From Epiperipatus broadwayi (lineage: Eukaryota > Onychophora > Udeonychophora > Euonychophora > Peripatidae): 64,000 nt of DNA. Numbering within the stretch: position 1 is the stretch's first letter; every line of letters starts with the position of its first letter. Shown piece after piece: positions 35,839-46,759 of the stretch. The position numbers and the translations under genes are program-made. The stretch spans positions 3,329,482 to 3,393,481 of the forward strand of contig JAQFVV010006309.1 in assembly GCA_028023455.1 (NCBI GenBank). Reading direction: 5' to 3'. Under the pieces are notes generated by a model. The model saw nothing but the letters and a program-made list of their open reading frames with translations, was not told the DNA's origin and searched no databases.

Positions 35839-37890
35839 ATCCATTTAATTGGAAATGTGATTCTATAATAGTGGATTCAATAGAATCATATCCAGCAATC
35901 TGCAAAACATGTTGATTGGTATATGATCTTGCCATTGTATTTTTAAAATTTTATGGAGCAGTCTCAATTGAAACTTTTTTAATGCCTTTATATTGTGCTG
36001 ATAGAGTGATCCTGTTTTATTTCCATATATTCTTAAGTTGACAGCCATCCAAACTAAAAGTTAATCTGTCACTGGTTGTTAGCAAAATTGAATTTTTTAA
36101 TCATTAATTAATAAACCAAGATCTTTATATGCTGTGTTCAAAATATTAACTATTTGTAAATTGTCTTTTGAACTGGCAAAAATATCTCAATCATCTGCAT
36201 ACTGTACATGAAGAATCCAAGAAAGAGTTCTTGTTTTCACTTTTAAATGATTAAAAATAAATATTCCACCATCAAATCTGCTTTATCCCTGTTTGATTAA
36301 GTTACCTATAAACAATTCCAAAGACCATTATCATAAAATTGATGACAATGTTGAAGCAAGCACACATTTTTGTTTAACACCAGTTTTTATTTCAAATGTG
36401 TCAAAATTTTCCATCAAATCAATAAAACAATGTATAAATTGCTCCTTTGTTCCTGACACTTTTCTTGTATTTTTCTGGCATCAAATCCAAGTTTATAGTG
36501 CTTTTTGATTCTTTAAAACTAATCTGGGTTTCTGGTAACTATTCATTTACAACTGGAATCAACATATTCAACAAAATTCTTGGAAATACTTTTGCTGTAG
36601 TGAGTAATAATGATAAATTACTGCAATGTGGTTTATTTCCCTTGCTTTTAAAAATTGGAAAACCAAAAACATACTTAAGATTGGGTGGAATAACTTCATG
36701 GATCCAGATAAGCCTAAAAAAAATTCCAATATTTTTAAAGCTAATATATCTTCATCATATTTTAAAACATCTCTGAGTATTTCACCAGAACTGCACTTTT
36801 TTCATTTTTTAAAATTACTCAGAACTTTTTTGACTTCATTAAGCTGAATATCTTTCTCAAGATCTAAATTAGATAAAGTGAATATATCATTAGAAATTGT
36901 CTTCCAACTGTTCAAAATATTATTGTCATCATATAAGAGAATGTCATTATTAGATTTATTAGAATTTGTGATAACATTTTTAAGGTTATACATAGATCTC
37001 AATACATCAAAAAAATATCTAGAAAGACCACAATCAAATAAATGCCTTTATCTTCTTTATAGTTTTAATTCACCAATTATTTTAAGCCTTCTTGTCAATT
37101 ATTGAATTTCTGCCTTCAGATCTTTATGTTTATTATGAAGTTCCACATTTAATCTATTATTTAACCATGCAGAAAATGCCACAAATTTTTTTTTTATTAA
37201 TTAAATTACTAATAACAAAATCATTGATCAAAAACCAGTCATAGTTCATTTTAGTGAATCTAAGAATAGACTTACTTGCATCTATCATGCATTTCTTAAG
37301 AGAATTCCTGCTTCAGTAATATGATACAACTAAAAATCCAAATTAACAATTTTAGTGTTTAATAGCTGTTGAAATTTTATATATATAGTAGATTTTTTTC
37401 AAACAAAGTAACATCAATTTTCTTGTAAATGTGCATATCATTTAATCTTGGAGTATACTAATCTATGATTTGTCCAACAATCTATGCTTGTGAGTGTTCA
37501 TTTAATATGAACATAATCTTTAATTCTTATTTCTGACCATAATATAATATATTAAATGTCCTTGTTCGGAGCATGGTTACATCCATGTTCCATTATAGCA
37601 GTTTTTCTGTCTAAGAAATTTTTTATGAAAATCAACCTGTGTACTATGCATATGCACAATAATAACAAATCATTTGAATTTACAGCACCAACAGCATGAT
37701 TTCCAATAATGTTTGACCAGGGTCTAGTATCTTTACTAACATGTGTGTTAGTCTCCCAGAAAAAAAAAATCTTTTAATGGTATTGCTATAATAATATCTA
37801 ACAAGAAAAAAGCCTTCTCCGAATTATTTTAATCTAATATTGGAGCATAGGCACTAATAAAATGCATGCTAGTCCCATTGTCCAAACTGA
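35839..37890 (-). pseudogene. Second decayed LINE (endonuclease plus reverse transcriptase)
   Basis: On the minus strand, 37760-37400 translates to endonuclease remnants (about 37480-37460 gives CWTNHRLV, the C-W-T-D-H motif of LINE endonucleases). 37002-36802 is the linker and start of the polymerase. 36205-36192 gives QYADD, the polymerase catalytic motif, followed by IFASSKDNLQ and GLLIND. 36048-35863 gives LRIYGNKTGSLYQHNIKALK and KILKIQWQDHIP, a common C-terminal LINE block. Many stops are present, including one directly after YADD. It is a different element from 32158-35090, because its C-terminal block differs. It abuts a hammerhead repeat at 37905. Confidence 0.72.
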
Positions 37891-37904
37891 TTATTCATTG
37901 AGAA

Positions 37905-38282
37905 GAGTACCAAACTCTCCATACAATAGTGCCACCAACTGCAAGCCTTTGTAATCAATGGATGCAGGAATAATTGTGCATAAAATCCCTATCTAGTGCC
38001 TATTCATCCAACATCTCCAGATTAGTTTCTAGCTTGTGGCTTTCATTAATGAGAAGTCTTGGATTTGAGAGCACTGAACCTAGACTTTTAAGTTCAAGAC
38101 TTTAGGTTCAAAACCTAAAGTTTAAGTGCAGTGCTCTTGAATTCAAGGCTCCTCACCAGCGAGAAACTAATCTGGGGATGTTGAATGAGTAGACACTAGA
38201 TGGGGATTTTATTCACAAACCTTCCTGAACCCATTGATTACAAAAACTTGCACTTGGTGGCACTACTGTATGGAGAGTTTAA
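37905..38282. repeat. Hammerhead-repeat family 1, foldback copy, decayed
   Basis: A minus-strand half (37905-38090) and a plus-strand half (38105-38282) form an inverted repeat with the AACTCTCCATAC arm at the outer ends. Both ribozyme cores are dead: the minus copy reads TTAATGA instead of CTGATGA, and the plus copy has lost the whole stem II region (CTCACCAGCGAGAAAC, near 38151-38166). Confidence 0.75.
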
Positions 38283-38797
38283 ATATATATAGAGTTGAAA
38301 TATATATAGAAATAAACAGAATATTAGGTGTGAGTTAATATATGATAATAGTAAGAAAAGTAGTTTATTGTTTGAGGCTCAAATGGGATCTTTAGCCACA
38401 AGAGAATATACATGCAAATGGAAAAATATGGGTGATTTATTTTGTAAATTGTGTAAGGAATGAATAGAAAATATTAGGCATTTGTTAATTGAATGTAAAT
38501 GCTTGAAAACAGAAAGAGTACATATAATGAAGTTATGGAAGAATAAATATGAAAAAAGTGATTATACAGAAAGTGAATTATTGGTTTTTATGCTGGGTTT
38601 GGGAAAAGATAAAAGGGGATTTAGTTTTTAAGGCTATAGAGTTGACAAAGATTATGTTGTGGAAATGGGATGAAGCAGAATAAGGGAAAATGTAGAGTGG
38701 GGAATGGAAAATAAAGTGGCTAACAGGTTTATCTGGGCATAATTGCTGAGATATTCTTGACTTAGTTTAAGAAGAAGCCACATCACATCACATTACT
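38283..38797 (+). pseudogene. LINE 3' fragment nested in a hammerhead repeat
   Basis: This is closely related to 54470-54960. Its broken translation carries the same MGSLATREYTCKWK and NIRHLLIECKCLK segments, with an in-frame TGA inside the zinc-binding region (CKLCKE-stop). It then shares the same 3' UTR (GGCTAACAGGTTTATCTGGG) and the CACATCACATCAC terminus. The end of the hammerhead repeat (GCATATGAAATGGTGATCATGTG) resumes at about 38815, so the LINE end lies inside that repeat. Confidence 0.75.
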
Positions 38798-39770
38798 CTT
38801 ATTAACAGCATGTGTAAGCATATGAAATGGTGATCATGTGATATTTTGATGCTTTTATAATAATAGAAGATATTAAATTAGATTTTACAGTAAATCCTAT
38901 ACCATGCATTGACTAATTAAACCATTTCATTTTAATATATATACATGCAAGTTACAAAAGATAGAAGAGCAAATGTCATGGAAGTTATTTAGTATTTGTG
39001 CTTTATTTAATCAAAATATCATGCTAGACAAATCATTGTTACTATAGATTATGCAAGAAAATAGCTTGAATACATCATCTTAATTTTTACAGCAGATTGG
39101 TCTTTTTTTTTTCTTCTTTCTTTTTAACTCTTTAGCCATATGATAAACTCTTCCACGAATATTAACTAAGCCATATATAAGTGAAGCTATGTTTATGTAG
39201 TGGATTTTAACCTTGGGAAAATGCTAAATATATATATATATATATCTGTGATAGCTAATGTATTTGGCTAATTTTGCATTTTCATAACAATTTAGTAAAT
39301 AGAGGAGTGCTGAATAATCTTGGAAGAATATAGTATTTATTTGCATGTGTTTGATGTAAAATTATTAACATGGGCATTAAAAATTAATAAAATATGAGGT
39401 GATGGAGTATTTACATCTAAAATATATTGAATTTCATACTTGTTTTCAAAATTGCTAGACTTTGTAATTCCTAGATATATCTAAACAGCTAATACAAGTG
39501 TTTATTTTGCATTGCCATAATAATTTAGTAACTATAGGGATGAGAAAATCTTATTAGCAGTGTTTGATTGGTTAGTTAAAACCAGAAATTACATATAAGG
39601 TTAATGATAGTTTTATCATCAGGAAGTACATTATCTGTAAAGCATTTGACAGATACTTGTGATAAATTAGGCAATTTCACTGTAATTCAGTGAATCAAAA
39701 GTTGTCAGAAATGAAGCTAATTTTCTGGGACTTTGCTGGCTCCAAAATATTACCTATGAAGAGAGAAATA
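38798..39770. other. Repeat remnant then AT-rich DNA
   Basis: 38798-38840 is the terminal segment of the family 1 hammerhead repeat. The rest shows no gene; a (TA)n tract lies at 39225-39246. Confidence 0.5.
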
Positions 39771-39773
39771 GTA

Positions 39774-40030
39774 TTAGTGATAATCATTACTGCATTTATC
39801 TGAGGTGGGTGGTGTCAAAGTTGTGGGTAGAGTAAGTCTGACACTTGTAAATCAAAATGTAATAATTTACTATAGATAAATACTCTTAATATAATAGAGA
39901 TATATATGAGAGATGGTAACCTGGGCCAACTGATGAGTTCTGGTTCAGCATGAAACTGCATTTTGGGGGTCATTTCTCTTTTATTGTATCTTTATTTATA
40001 TAATTTTAAAAAGAATATGTTGAAGTATGG
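39774..40030 (+). repeat. Hammerhead-repeat family 3, copy 1
   Basis: This aligns with 40375-40630 over about 250 bp (shared blocks GTGGTGTCAAAGTT, AAGTCTGACACTTGTAAAT, GAGAGATGGT, TTTTAAAAAGAATATG). Part also matches 58640-58890. It contains a hammerhead-like core. Confidence 0.8.
39926..39966 (+). ncRNA. Hammerhead ribozyme-like motif, family 3
   Basis: CCAA, CTGATGA (39930-39936), a 15-base stem II region, GAAA (39952-39955), CTGCAT, cleavage base T, TTGG. Stem I pairs CCAA/TTGG. Stem II pairs poorly here compared with the 58.6-kb copy, and an extra C disrupts the stem III palindrome, so this copy is probably weakened. Confidence 0.55.
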
Positions 40031-40121
40031 AAATTGTTTAATATATTTATAAAGATATTACACATGGAAAAGAGAAAGGTGAATAACTCCATGGGTGTGT
40101 ATGTTTAAATTTAAAAAATCA

Positions 40122-40326
40122 GATATATTAATCTTAGTAAACAGGCAAAAACTCTCCATATAGTAGTGCCACCTTGTGCTAACCAGAGTAATCAATGGAT
40201 GCCAGAAGGCTTGTGCATTGATTACTCTGGTTAGCAAAAGGTGGCATTACTATAAGGAGAGTTTTTGCTTGCTTACTAACAGTTATGTGCTAGCATGAGA
40301 TGGTGATCATGTGATATATTAATCTT
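40122..40326. mobile_element. Deleted foldback family 1 element with 14-bp duplication
   Basis: The exact repeat GATATATTAATCTT (40122-40135 and 40313-40326) flanks a 177-bp foldback (40136-40312). The arms contain CTCTCCATATAGTAGTGCC and its complement. The centre jumps from GGCTTGTGCA straight to TTGATTACTCTGG, so the ribozyme core is absent. It sits between two family 3 copies. Confidence 0.85.
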
Positions 40327-40374
40327 TAACTGAGGTTTAAAGTTTATATCTGTACTAGAGATAATATCTAGTTT

Positions 40375-40630
40375 AGTAAATGATTAGTAGTAATCATTAT
40401 TGTATTTATCTGAGGTGAGTGGTGTCAAAGTTATGGGTGGAATAAGTCTGACACTTGTAAATAAAAATGTAAGTTTTGCTAGAGATATATGAGAGATGGT
40501 GACTGGGCCAATTGATGAGTTCTGCTTTAGCATGAAATGCATCTTGGGGGGCATTTGTTTTTTATTGTGTCTTTATTTATATCATTTTAAAAAGAATATG
40601 TGAAAGTATGGACATTGTTCAATATATATT
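40375..40630 (+). repeat. Hammerhead-repeat family 3, copy 2
   Basis: Second copy of the 39774-40030 repeat in the same orientation, 600 bp downstream, with the foldback element of 40136-40312 between them. Either a tandem duplication or two insertions of the same family. Confidence 0.8.
40508..40547 (+). ncRNA. Hammerhead-like motif, family 3, core C3 mutated
   Basis: CCAA, TTGATGA (C3 changed to T), stem II region, GAAA, ATGCAT palindrome, cleavage base C, TTGG. Only the first core base departs from consensus. This is expected to abolish or strongly reduce cleavage. Confidence 0.55.
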
Positions 40631-40639
40631 TATGTAGAA

Positions 40640-41690
40640 ATAGCATTACATACTAATTTTTCATGAATTTATCTAGTGATAAACAATGATGTCTATTAGT
40701 GAGGACTGTATGGGCATTCTTTAACTTGTATTCACGAGAAGCATACTGCATCTATAATTATTTGATTTATTTTTGGTTATTGTAAGGGCTAGCAGTCCAC
40801 TCAATTTATAACTTTTTTAATATTTAACATATTGTCATTTAAGTGCTTAGCCAGATACTGCCATTTTCTAATAGGATTCATAAGAATTTGAAATGTTTTC
40901 TTTATCATGTGTTTGTCCATTTCTTTTATTAATTAAGCATTGATGTGATGTTATTGGACAATATTTCAGGTATTGTCTGAAATAGACAGTACCATAGGAT
41001 CTTGAATCCAATTAAGCATAGAGTGGTCAAATGTTTAAAGATCTGCCTGATTATCATAAATGAAATTGCACATCACTGGTTTGTTATTATGTAAAATATT
41101 TATTGCTACAATGCAATTTTTTTTCGTTGTCTTTATAACTAATGCTTTGCTGTGGAAAAAAATGTTATTCATTTTGTGTGTAATGAGTTTTATTTTGCCA
41201 CCAACATTCTGTGCTTGAATAAAATAGTTTTCATGTCATTCATGAATGGTTATAATATATAATGGAATTGAAATAAGAACAGTACTGATTGTTCTCACTT
41301 CCATACCGGTGTTAAAAGAGTGTAAAAACACTAGTCCCTGCCTTGCGTGAGTGTGGTGCAATAAATGATATCAAGTTGACATCATAGGCAGGAAATTCAT
41401 GTGTTTGATATTCCTAAGAGAAAAAGTTACTTGTGAAATGCATGTATAGTAGGAAGGAATGCTTCCTGCGCTAGAGAATACATGCCTTGCAGTGGAGTTG
41501 AAATGGAATACTGATTTTTAGTGTATTGTATTGATAAGACAGGCAAGAATATTATTAGTAGATGATGTGATTTCAATTTTAATTACCAGTTTTGTTTGCT
41601 TAATTACAGTTATAGCTGAAGTTTAACTGTAATTACGTGGAAATTTCTGTTATGCTTTCAATGTTTATACGCATATATATTACAAAAAAA
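40640..41690. other. AT-rich DNA, nothing recognised
   Basis: No ORF or repeat is identified between the family 3 copies and the PLE-type palindrome. Confidence 0.55.
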
Positions 41691-41799
41691 AAAATCAAGT
41701 CAGATGTCACATGACCTAATTTAATAAAGCTTGTGTTTACAAATGTTATATATAAAGCTCGCAAAACAAACTCTTAACAAGCTTTGTAGAATACCTCCA

Positions 41800-41839
41800 A
41801 CCTCAGACCGGTTTCTGCTACTGGTGTCCTCAGTGAGAT
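41800..41839 (-). ncRNA. Hammerhead ribozyme-like motif, family 2
   Basis: On the minus strand: ATCTCA, CTGAGGA (complement of 41827-41833; position 7 is G, allowed), stem II region CACCAGTAGCA, GAAA, the palindrome ACCGGT, cleavage base C, TGAGGT. Stem I makes six pairs including a U-G. Stem II has almost no Watson-Crick pairing in this copy, while the copy at 46671 pairs GC/GC. The catalytic residues are all present. Confidence 0.6.
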
Positions 41840-42268
41840 GTTAGGATATTCAATCATTAGATTAAAAATACCAGGACAAGCCCGGCACTTTATCTAATGT
41901 ATAACTATTAAGTAGAAACTCTGAAATTTTCAGATGTTAACATATCTTCAATGCAGCTATCTAACTTAAATAGCCATATGGGGCTGAACTAAGTTCAGAT
42001 ACACCATATATTAATAGTTTTAACAGTATATAATCGCCAAAGCCATCATTTTTTGCTATGATGGCTTTGCGATTTTATATTGCTAAAGCTATTAATATAT
42101 GGTGTATCTGAACTTAGTTCAGTTTCATATGGCTATTTAAGTTAGATAGCTGGATTGGAAGACATATGGATGTCTGAAAATTTCAGAGTTTCTACTTAAT
42201 AGTTTATACATTAGATAAAGTGCTGGGCTCGTCCTGGTATTGTTAATCTGATGATTGAATATCCTAGC

Positions 42269-42307
42269 ACCTCACTGGGGACGACAGTAGCAGAAATCGG
42301 TCTGAGG
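42269..42307 (+). ncRNA. Hammerhead-like motif, family 2, core mutated
   Basis: Stem I (CCTCA/TGAGG) pairs fully and GAAA is present. However, CTGAGGA reads CTGGGGA (A6 to G) and the stem III palindrome reads ATCGGT. Probably inactive. Confidence 0.55.
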
Positions 42308-42368
42308 TTGGAGGTATTCTACAAAGCTTGTTAAGAGTTTGTTTTGCGAGCTCTATATATATATAGTA

Positions 42369-44379
42369 AATGTTCAATATTTATTTTGGAGTTTATTTAA
42401 ACTCGTACTTTTATTCTTGACTTTTTAAAAATCCTAATGGTGCAACTTCTTTTTGATTAGCCATTAGTCCAAAGCAACTTACCAATTTTACTTATTTTAA
42501 AGAATTGAAAAAACAAAATGAAGTGATGTAGTTTTCTATGGGTTTTTTTTCTATTCTTTTATTTCCATTCAGTTTTTTTATACTAAATCATTACTTTTTT
42601 CATTCTTATTTTAAATTGATTTTTTTGTGTGTACACTCATTTATCTATCTTTTTATATAATATCTTTTAATTATTCATGTTTTCGGTCCACTGGTGATTG
42701 CAGAATGTAAGTTTTTTTTCCTTCACTCGAAAAATTAAATTTGTTCTTTTATTAAAAAATAATCGAGTTGCCCTTTCTCATATAAGTTAGTTATTTATCT
42801 TCAAACTTGCGCATCAATGACTTGATCAAAGCATTGAGAATATTCACTATCAATATTTCTGTGATTAAATAATAGTATTAGCATGGTTAGAAAAAGTTTT
42901 AAATTAAATCAAAGCAGACAGTAATAAAATTGATCATGAATTATCCAAGTAATAGTGTCTGATCATTCGTATTGATAATAATAAATAAAAAAGTCGAATA
43001 GCATTTTTGTTATTAACTTTTTTTTTTCATTTTGAATAAGAAATCGTTATTATAAAATTATAAACTATTTACATAAAAAAAGTATTTACATGAAGAGGGG
43101 GCTCAAAGCACTAACAATATTTTTTTAGTTAACTATCAAAAAAAATTCAGATGTAGTAATTAAAAGTGGAGTAACAGTACATTCTGTACCATAATTATTA
43201 ATCGAGTTTAAATCGAGTTAGTAGAGAAAATAAGTGATGCTTCTTACGGAAAGCATTTATTTTAATAGGAAAACGTATTTTTCTCTTGTAATTACCACCA
43301 AAATAATTTATATCTTTGTAATAATAAAAATCATGAAATTTCAAAATTTTTTCAAGTATTTTGCAATTGACCAAGAAAACATCATATGATTGCCATTTCC
43401 TAGGCTTACACAAGCTGTTATTCACTATTGTATTGAGAGTTTGCTACCGATAATTTTGCAATTAATGTAATATTTTTAAAATGCATTTTTTTTTTTGCCA
43501 TGTAAAATAATTTGCGTTTAACTAAACAATACAGAGTGATAAGAATCAACTGGTTAGTATGAATTTAAGTGTTAGTTTATATGGTGTTTTTATTAAAAGA
43601 AATATACTTATATTGATTTATACCTTTTATCAATTTTATATTCTGATTCATGTTTTATATTGTTATCCAACTTTAATTTATATTTGCCTTGAGTCAATAT
43701 TTCATCTTTGGATTGAGTGACGATTAAGAGTAACTCAGAAACTTATGTATTCAGAACCCATAAGAGTATGAAGATTCACAGTAAAATAAACTTAATATTT
43801 AGATCAGTTCTTGAAAGAAATAAACAATTTCATCAAATATGCAACATTTATTACAATTCAATGCAATCTAATTTATTGCAGTATTCTACACCACTAAATA
43901 GAACCATAAACGCTCATAATTTTTCAATGCCATCATAATGGTTACATGCTCTAAAAATAAGATGGGAATGTTATTCTTATGCATTTTATTTAAATTAAAA
44001 CTTCAAAGATATCTTTCAAGAGCTTGACAGAATGGCATATTATGTTATTTTTAATTTCTACAATTTTGATATGTATAAAAATTCTTTAACATAATTTTTC
44101 TTCATAAATTTTATGTTTATAAACTACCTATTTTTATATCTATCCATACAAATAATATTCTACATCTCTACCTATGTTTCAGCTATTTCCTATGATCATT
44201 TTCAAGATTCATTTTATAACAATGCTTTATTTATAACAATAAAATAAAAATTCACTAAAATAAAACTATTATTCTTCACATATAAACTGTGGTAAACAGA
44301 GTAGAAAAAACTCAAAAAGCATTAACCACTAATACTGTTTTGCCAAGCACTTTCGATACCATGTCCTAGAATTATGGTG
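42369..44379. other. AT-rich DNA between palindrome and PLE relic
   Basis: No recognised gene. A 75-residue minus-strand ORF at 43198-43425 has no family I recognise. This 2 kb may be host DNA or unrelated sequence; I cannot show it belongs to the PLE. Confidence 0.4.
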
Positions 44380-46075
44380 ACATATTGGAACTGAATGGTT
44401 AATATTCCAGTGCATGCTCAATGGAACACTAGTGTTATGCTGATTGATAATGTTATTAGACTTCGCAATAAATCAAACCTCTTTCAACTACCTCTTTCTA
44501 ATTGTTCTATTCATTGCACACAGTACTGATATTTTGAAGATAAAACTCATACCCACAACTACTTTCATGATTTTAAAAAACAGAATTAACTTGAGAATCA
44601 CTTTTAGATTTTTTATATTGATAAACATGCTGTTGCAATTGCATCAATTTCTTCCACTCTATTCTTTGAATTATTTATTAGTCCATTTAAACACAAAGGT
44701 GATATTTTTCAATTTTGTACTTATAGATGGCACATAAGTCAAAGAAAAGCACTTTTTGTTTTATTTTTTACATCCATTTTATGTTTAAACTTCACATTAT
44801 TATAAAACAACTTCAATAGTCTGTGTAATATAGTTTTCTTGTATCCCACACTTATCAAGTTATCAAAGATCTCTCAATATGACTTTTTCTATCTGTCTCA
44901 AATTTACAAAGATGCAAATTGTGATACAAAAAACATTTTAATCCAGCCATTTTATAATTTAAAGGAACATTTGATGATGAGTGTATAAAACCCCTTACAT
45001 TTAATGGTTTAACAAGCATTTTATCCTCAAACACATTACAGCATCTATATACATTCAGATCTAAATACTTTAAAACTCCATCATACTCAAACTCCATAGT
45101 CCATGACAAACCAGAATTCTCATTCAACTTATCAAACATATTCTCTATCATATTTTTTTGAACTATACACAAAAATATTATCCACATATCTTCTATACAC
45201 TAAAACATTACTCCTTATAAATGGCTCTATAATATATTTTCCCATTTACGAAACATACAAACTACACACAATACTACTTATTGCCAGTTCCATCAGCCAA
45301 TCATTCTTCATTTGATAATAATCTTCCCATATCTTGCAGCGATATCACCATTAGTCCATTTCCAACATTTTCACAATAAATCTGTCTTTACAAAGATCTA
45401 CATTATAATCTAACAAAAGTTTTTTAATTTTATTTATTGATTTATACAGTCCACCATTCCATATAACTCACATACATCCAATTAGTCATATAAAAATTGC
45501 TAACGACCTTGGCAAACTTCAGCATCTGAACAAATTCAAACATAGATTTAATTGTAAAATTGCCAAATCCTATCAACTTCTGTAACCATTTTGCAAACAA
45601 TTGTGATGCTTTCTGATAATAACAACCCCCAAAATCCATCATTAATCTTAATGGAGCATTCAAATGTGGAACAATCACAGCTGATGGATAAATCCTCAGA
45701 TATTCATCTCTCTTAAATATTTTACCAACATATGAATGCCAAAACATTACAAACAAACTTGTCCTTACACACTTTTAACTTATAATTCTTCACTTTTTCA
45801 ATCTTCAACTTAACAAGTTGCTTAGAAATTTTTTCTTTATATATATGTCCATCCATTAACACAAATCTATTACCTTTATCTTCCTTTGCTCAAATAATGT
45901 TTTTCTCTTGCAACAGCAATCTAAACTTATTAATCATTTTATATCAATCCTTACCTTCTGCAGAATAATAACTATCCTTTAACAATGGAGAAATTTGCTT
46001 AATCACCTCTTCCGTCTCTTTTTCTAAACAAAATACTCCTTTAAGTTGTATTTTTCTAACTATACTCACATTATT
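44380..46075 (-). pseudogene. Decayed Penelope-like element reverse transcriptase
   Basis: On the minus strand the translation (several frames, with stops) follows a PLE protein. About 45890-45820: KEDKGNRFVLMDGHIYKEK, the K-x-DKG-x-x-V block typical of PLE N-termini. 45756-45442: NAPLRLMMDFGG, then FAKWLQKL and SMFEFVQMLK (polymerase motifs 1-2). About 45220-45190: a degenerate Y-V-D-D region. 45187-44855: LSWTMEFEYDGVLKYLDLNV, then KPLNVRGFIHSSSNVPLNYK, a hallmark PLE segment. Further down, NTSVPLSMHWNINHSVPI (about 44430-44370) could be the end of a GIY-YIG endonuclease, but this is weak. The ORF is interrupted and cannot be functional. Family 2 hammerhead repeats lie immediately upstream (46104-46750), in the orientation expected for PLE flanks. 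Confidence 0.75.
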
Positions 46076-46215
46076 AAATTTTTTTTTTTACTTTATATAT
46101 AATTACAAAGAAATCAAGTCATATATCACATGACCTAATTTAACAAGCTTGTATTACAAATGTTATATATAGAGCTTGCAAATAAGCTCTTAACAAGCTT
46201 TTCAGAATATCCCCA

Positions 46216-46255
46216 ATCCCAGACCGGTTTCTGCTACTGACTTCCTCAGTGAGAT
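46216..46255 (-). ncRNA. Hammerhead ribozyme-like motif, family 2, upstream of PLE
   Basis: On the minus strand: ATCTCA, CTGAGGA (complement of 46243-46249), stem II region AGTCAGTAGCA (two possible pairs), GAAA, ACCGGT, cleavage base C, TGGGAT. Stem I makes six pairs, one of them U-G. All hammerhead core residues are intact. It lies about 140 bp upstream of the PLE ORF on the same strand. Confidence 0.65.
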
Positions 46256-46657
46256 GCTACGATATTCAAGCATTAGATTAAAAATACCAGGACAAGCCCA
46301 GCACTTTATCTAATGGATAACTATTAAGTAGAAAATCTTAAATTTTCAGACATCCATATGTCTATATATAACATTTGTAATACAAGCTTGTTAAATTAGG
46401 TCATGTGACATATGGCTTGATTTCTTTGTAATTTTATTTTTTGCTATTAAGGCTTTGGCAATTTTATATTGCTAAAGTTATTAATATATGGTGTATCTGA
46501 ACTTGGTTCACTCCTATATGGCTATTTAAGTTGGATAGCTGGATTGGAAGACATATGGATGTCTGAAAATTTCAGATTTTTCTACTTAATAGCTATCCAT
46601 TAGATAAAGTTCTGGGCTTGTTCTGGTATTTTTAATCTAATACTTGGATATCCTAGC

Positions 46658-46697
46658 ACCTCACTGAGGAAGCCAGTAGCAGAAAACGGTCTGGAAT
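46658..46697 (+). ncRNA. Hammerhead-like motif, family 2, partly decayed
   Basis: CTGAGGA (46664-46670) is intact and stem II pairs GC/GC around CAGTA. However, the stem III palindrome is changed to AACGGT and stem I keeps only three pairs (TCA/TGG). Likely inactive. Confidence 0.5.
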
Positions 46698-46759
46698 TGG
46701 GGATATTCTGCAAACCTTGTTAAGAACTTATTTGCAAGCTCTAAATATGACTTTATATA

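Larger units (their letters stand above)
41694..42368. repeat. Large palindrome of hammerhead-repeat family 2
   Basis: Two arms of about 330 bp (41694-42045 and 42055-42368) are inverted copies centred near 42050. Each runs from the centre through GGTGTATCTGAAC, AGTTCAG, GGCTATTTAAGTT, the ribozyme core and AAGCTTGTTAAGAG. The left arm also has the outer CATGTGACAT segment. The same family occurs at 46104-46750, beside the PLE reverse transcriptase, and at 63770-64000. Confidence 0.85.
46104..46750. repeat. PLE flanking repeat (pseudo-LTR-like), family 2
   Basis: The minus-strand unit 46104-46343 faces the reverse transcriptase. A plus-strand piece (46370-46430) carries the terminal CATGTGACATATGGCTTGA segment, followed by a plus-strand unit with a core (46435-46750). 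The terminal piece joined to a unit start reveals head-to-tail repetition, while the outer arms are inverted. PLEs are known for such partial tandem and inverted terminal arrangements. Confidence 0.75.

Noticed and set aside
43198-43425. 75-residue minus-strand ORF as a gene
   Set aside because: No recognised domain, no splice or promoter context, AT-biased composition; consistent with chance.
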